Positions 5,991 through 7,343 of a stretch of 7,343 nt of DNA are shown here, one piece after another; position 1 is the stretch's first letter; each line of letters opens with the position of its first letter. The notes below the pieces were generated by a model. The model did no database searches. It saw nothing but the letters and a program-made list of their open reading frames with translations, and had not been told where the DNA came from. The DNA is from Thermoplasmata archaeon (GTDB taxonomy: Archaea; Thermoplasmatota; Thermoplasmata; Thermoplasmatales; Thermoplasmataceae), in assembly GCA_021806355.1 (NCBI GenBank), contig JAJZXT010000151.1, positions 1 through 7,343 of the forward strand. Reading direction: 5' to 3'. The translations under genes and the position numbers were made by a program.

Positions 5991-6138
5991 TGTATTTCTT
6001 GTACAATGCGAGATTTTGTTAAGAATGAACGTAAGTTAATCATTTGAATGAATCGTTTCGTGCTCATAGTGAACTGCCTGTAGTTTTCTTGGTTCTTATC
6101 ACTTTTGTCTGGGAAGTCATTCTAAGCTCTATTAGAAC

Positions 6139-6237
6139 ATGGTCTACGGTGGCTCTGGAGATGTTAATAGAAAATCATCCTACACAGTTTCCATGAATAT
6201 TCAATATATTCCGAGAATCAGCATTCAGCGTGATTGA
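6139..6237 (+). pseudogene. possible N-terminal fragment of an IS200-type TnpA transposase
   Basis: A 32-codon frame from ATG 6139 to TGA 6235-6237 includes NRKSSYTVSMNIQYIPR. This faintly resembles the start of Y1 (IS200/IS605) transposases, in which a serine-rich strand leads into an H-x-V-x-x-P-K-Y-R-like segment. The catalytic HUH motif and tyrosine are absent because the frame ends first. It could equally be a chance open frame. It was considered because a tnpB relic of the same IS family lies 1.7 kb away. Confidence 0.2.
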
Positions 6238-6290
6238 TTACATTTAGCAGTAGAATTCTGTGATGAATCATGAGAAGAAAAACACAAGTG

Positions 6291-6297
6291 TATATAT
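6291..6297 (+). promoter_or_regulatory. TATA box of the antitoxin-toxin operon
   Basis: TATATAT is centred 38 bases before ATG 6332, predicting a transcription start near 6320 and a leader of about 12 bases. The AGGAG ribosome-binding site at 6319-6323 would lie at the very 5' end of that leader. Confidence 0.5.
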
Positions 6298-6302
6298 CTA
6301 AG

Positions 6303-6318
6303 TTATACATTAGTATAA
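6303..6318. promoter_or_regulatory. operator-like inverted repeat at the antitoxin promoter, plus a third half-site
   Basis: TTATAC (6303-6308), a 4-nt spacer, and GTATAA (6313-6318) form a perfect inverted repeat just downstream of the TATA box. A further copy, TTATAC at 6326-6331, runs up to the start codon, so that GTTATACAT is directly repeated at 6302-6310 and 6325-6333 (23 bp apart, about two helical turns). This is a plausible autoregulatory site for the AbrB-type antitoxin. Confidence 0.55.
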
Positions 6319-6323
6319 AGGAG
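6319..6323 (+). promoter_or_regulatory. ribosome-binding site deciding the antitoxin start
   Basis: AGGAG ends 8 bases before ATG 6332, which is good Shine-Dalgarno spacing. The alternative GTG start at 6323 overlaps this site and could not use it, so ATG 6332 is preferred. Confidence 0.65.
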
Positions 6324-6331
6324 TGTTATAC

Positions 6332-6580
6332 ATGTTAGAAGAAGAAATGACCGTAGGACCAAAAGGACAGGTGGTTATACCTAGTGCGTTACGTAAAGCA
6401 CTGAAAATCCTACCGGGATCCAAGGTTGTGATCAGGTTTGAAGACGAACATTTAATTGTTGAGAAACAGAAAATTGATACGGTTGGGATCTTTGAAAGTA
6501 TAGCTAGGAGTGGAAAATCGGTTAATGAAATCCCATCCCACTCCTATGAAAAGGAACTGTCGGGTCGAAACAAATCATGA
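6332..6580 (+). CDS. AbrB/MazE-type (SpoVT-AbrB fold) antitoxin
   Basis: From ATG 6332 this is an 82-residue protein. Residues 3-45 form the swapped-hairpin AbrB DNA-binding domain: MTVGPKGQVVIPSALRKALKILPGSKVVIRFEDEHLIVEK has the family's G-x-KGQ-VVIP-xxLRK-xLxI-xPGxKVxI pattern. The C-terminal part (about 46-82), ending in a hydrophilic stretch, is the region that usually wraps and inhibits the partner toxin. The stop codon overlaps the toxin start in an ATGA, the typical antitoxin-first arrangement, so the pair is translationally coupled. Such antitoxins commonly repress their own operon, alone or with toxin. The inverted repeats and half-sites in the promoter fit this, and similar sites at the ATPase promoter suggest a wider reach. 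The domain call is strong; the regulatory range is inferred. Confidence 0.9.
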   Translation: MLEEEMTVGPKGQVVIPSALRKALKILPGSKVVIRFEDEHLIVEKQKIDTVGIFESIARSGKSVNEIPSHSYEKELSGRNKS

Positions 6581-6993
6581 TTTATATTGACTCTAATGTT
6601 TTCATTTATGCAGTGCTGAATACTGAATTCATAGGAAATGAGGCAAGATCTATTCTTTCGCAGGTGCAAAATGGACAAATAAAGGCATCAACTTCTGCAC
6701 TCACTTTTGATGAACTGACATGGATCGTAAAAAAAAATCGCAGTCGAAATGATTCGTTGCTGACCGGAGAGGCGTTTCTGAACATGTCTGGACTGAAGCT
6801 GGTTGACGTGGACACTAATGTTCTTGCAGGTGCCATCGCAATTATGAAAAAATATTCCCTTGATCCCCGAGATTCAATTCACGCAGCTTCCGCAATAATA
6901 GAAAAGGCGGAAGTTGTAATCTCTGAAGACAAGGATTTTGATAAGATCAGGGGAATCAAGAGAAGAGGCATTGTTAGTTATGGGGAATCATAA
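6577..6993 (+). CDS. PIN-domain ribonuclease toxin, VapC family
   Basis: This 138-residue protein is a single PIN domain of the VapC toxin type; these cut RNA (often tRNA or rRNA) using Mg/Mn ions held by acidic residues. The expected acids are present: D5 in MIYIDSNVFIYA, E46 in ALTFDELTW, D99 in LDPRDSIHAA, and D118 (with D120) in VISEDKDFD. The domain is full length and looks active. ATG 6577 overlaps the antitoxin stop by four bases, and the antitoxin gene precedes it, as in most VapBC modules. The antitoxin is AbrB-type, one of the usual VapB classes. RNA target and trigger cannot be read from sequence. No T-run terminator is seen after the stop. Confidence 0.93.
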   Translation: MIYIDSNVFIYAVLNTEFIGNEARSILSQVQNGQIKASTSALTFDELTWIVKKNRSRNDSLLTGEAFLNMSGLKLVDVDTNVLAGAIAIMKKYSLDPRDSIHAASAIIEKAEVVISEDKDFDKIRGIKRRGIVSYGES

Positions 6994-7187
6994 TCATAAA
7001 TGTGCCCAAGAATCAGTATTCTATGTAAGGCATTGCGTTCACAATTATCCGAGCAAGAAAACTCCGTTCTTTAGTAGATGGGATGAAAAAGTTAACCCGA
7101 TGTATTCCACATCCTCATGTTTTCTATAAATGATTTCACGCTTTCTGTGCTTGTACTGTTTTTCTCATCTTGAGACAAAACCCCGAT

Positions 7188-7343
7188 TTAATTAACGGAG
7201 ACTCCTGCTGCTTCACCTCCGTTTCTATCTTTCATATTGTTTTCCTTCCTAATTCTTTTTGCCATCTCCGTCTTCGCCTCCCTTACTGCTATCCTGACAT
7301 CAGGTTCTCCCCTGTAGTATTCCCTTGGTGGTAAATAGTTGAG
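7188..7343 (-). CDS. C-terminal fragment of a probable DDE (rve-type) transposase, cut by window edge
   Basis: The minus strand is open from the window edge for 51 codons to a TAA at 7188-7190. The fragment starts LNYLPPREYYRGEPDVRIAV and continues with a basic, helical tail (REAKTEMAKRIRKENN) and a G/A-rich end. The first part resembles the end of integrase-core transposases (IS481/IS3-like), where a final LGYLTPxEFYxG segment closes the catalytic domain. The catalytic D, D and E are outside the window, so neither family nor completeness can be checked. The end of the element would lie left of 7188, but no terminal inverted repeat can be paired within this window. The reading frame is convincing as coding; the transposase call is moderate. 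Confidence 0.55.
   Translation of the reverse strand, partial: LNYLPPREYYRGEPDVRIAVREAKTEMAKRIRKENNMKDRNGGEAAGVSVN

Larger units (their letters stand above)
5977..6290. other. intergenic region between ATPase and antitoxin genes
   Basis: Of the 373 bp between the two start codons, the outer ends are the two divergent promoters described separately. The middle (about 6000-6285) has no convincing gene. It holds a 32-codon open frame that may be a fragment of an IS200-type transposase (6139-6237) and one copy of a 16-bp imperfect repeat (6211-6226) whose partner lies beyond the toxin gene. No RNA gene or array is visible. Confidence 0.5.

Overview
The window looks like archaeal DNA, most likely from the Thermoplasmata (a Thermoplasma/Ferroplasma/Cuniculiplasma-like genome). 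The reasons are a neighbouring pyrB-pyrI pair with a zinc-binding regulatory chain, archaeal TATA boxes about 27 bases before start codons with no leader, an archaeal-type ATPase/nuclease gene, and AT-rich coding sequence with many AGA/AGG codons. The genus assignment is an inference, not a match to a known genome.

Left part (1-3700), mostly housekeeping. The left edge may be the last bases of an IS200/IS605 right end. It is followed by a PEBP (YbhB/YbcL) family gene on the minus strand. Divergent from that is a two-gene plus-strand operon: a protein with two tandem ribbon-helix-helix domains, and a 236-residue protein that I read as a very degenerate FtsZ/tubulin-like protein without the GTP-binding glycine loop. 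This pair is the least explained biology in the left half. It converges on pyrBI (aspartate carbamoyltransferase catalytic and regulatory chains), which has a clear leaderless promoter and an oligo-T terminator.

Middle part (3681-4460). A class I SAM-dependent methyltransferase gene lies just downstream of a relic IS605-type right end. This relic keeps the last ~40 codons of tnpB, its stop codon and several hairpins, the form that normally makes an omega/re-RNA. Its outer end points into the methyltransferase 5' region.

Right part (4462-7343), accessory. A 498-residue archaeal ATPase with a C-terminal PD-(D/E)XK-like domain runs leftward. A divergent AbrB-type antitoxin/PIN-domain toxin operon with an ATGA overlap runs rightward. 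The two promoters, about 340 bp apart, carry the same half-site, TTATAC, arranged as a perfect inverted repeat with a 4-nt spacer just downstream of each TATA box. This suggests one regulator, plausibly the AbrB antitoxin, controls both the toxin-antitoxin operon and the ATPase-nuclease. The window ends in the C-terminus of a probable DDE transposase. The right half therefore looks like a small island of mobile and conflict genes next to core metabolism. No RNA genes or CRISPR arrays were seen.
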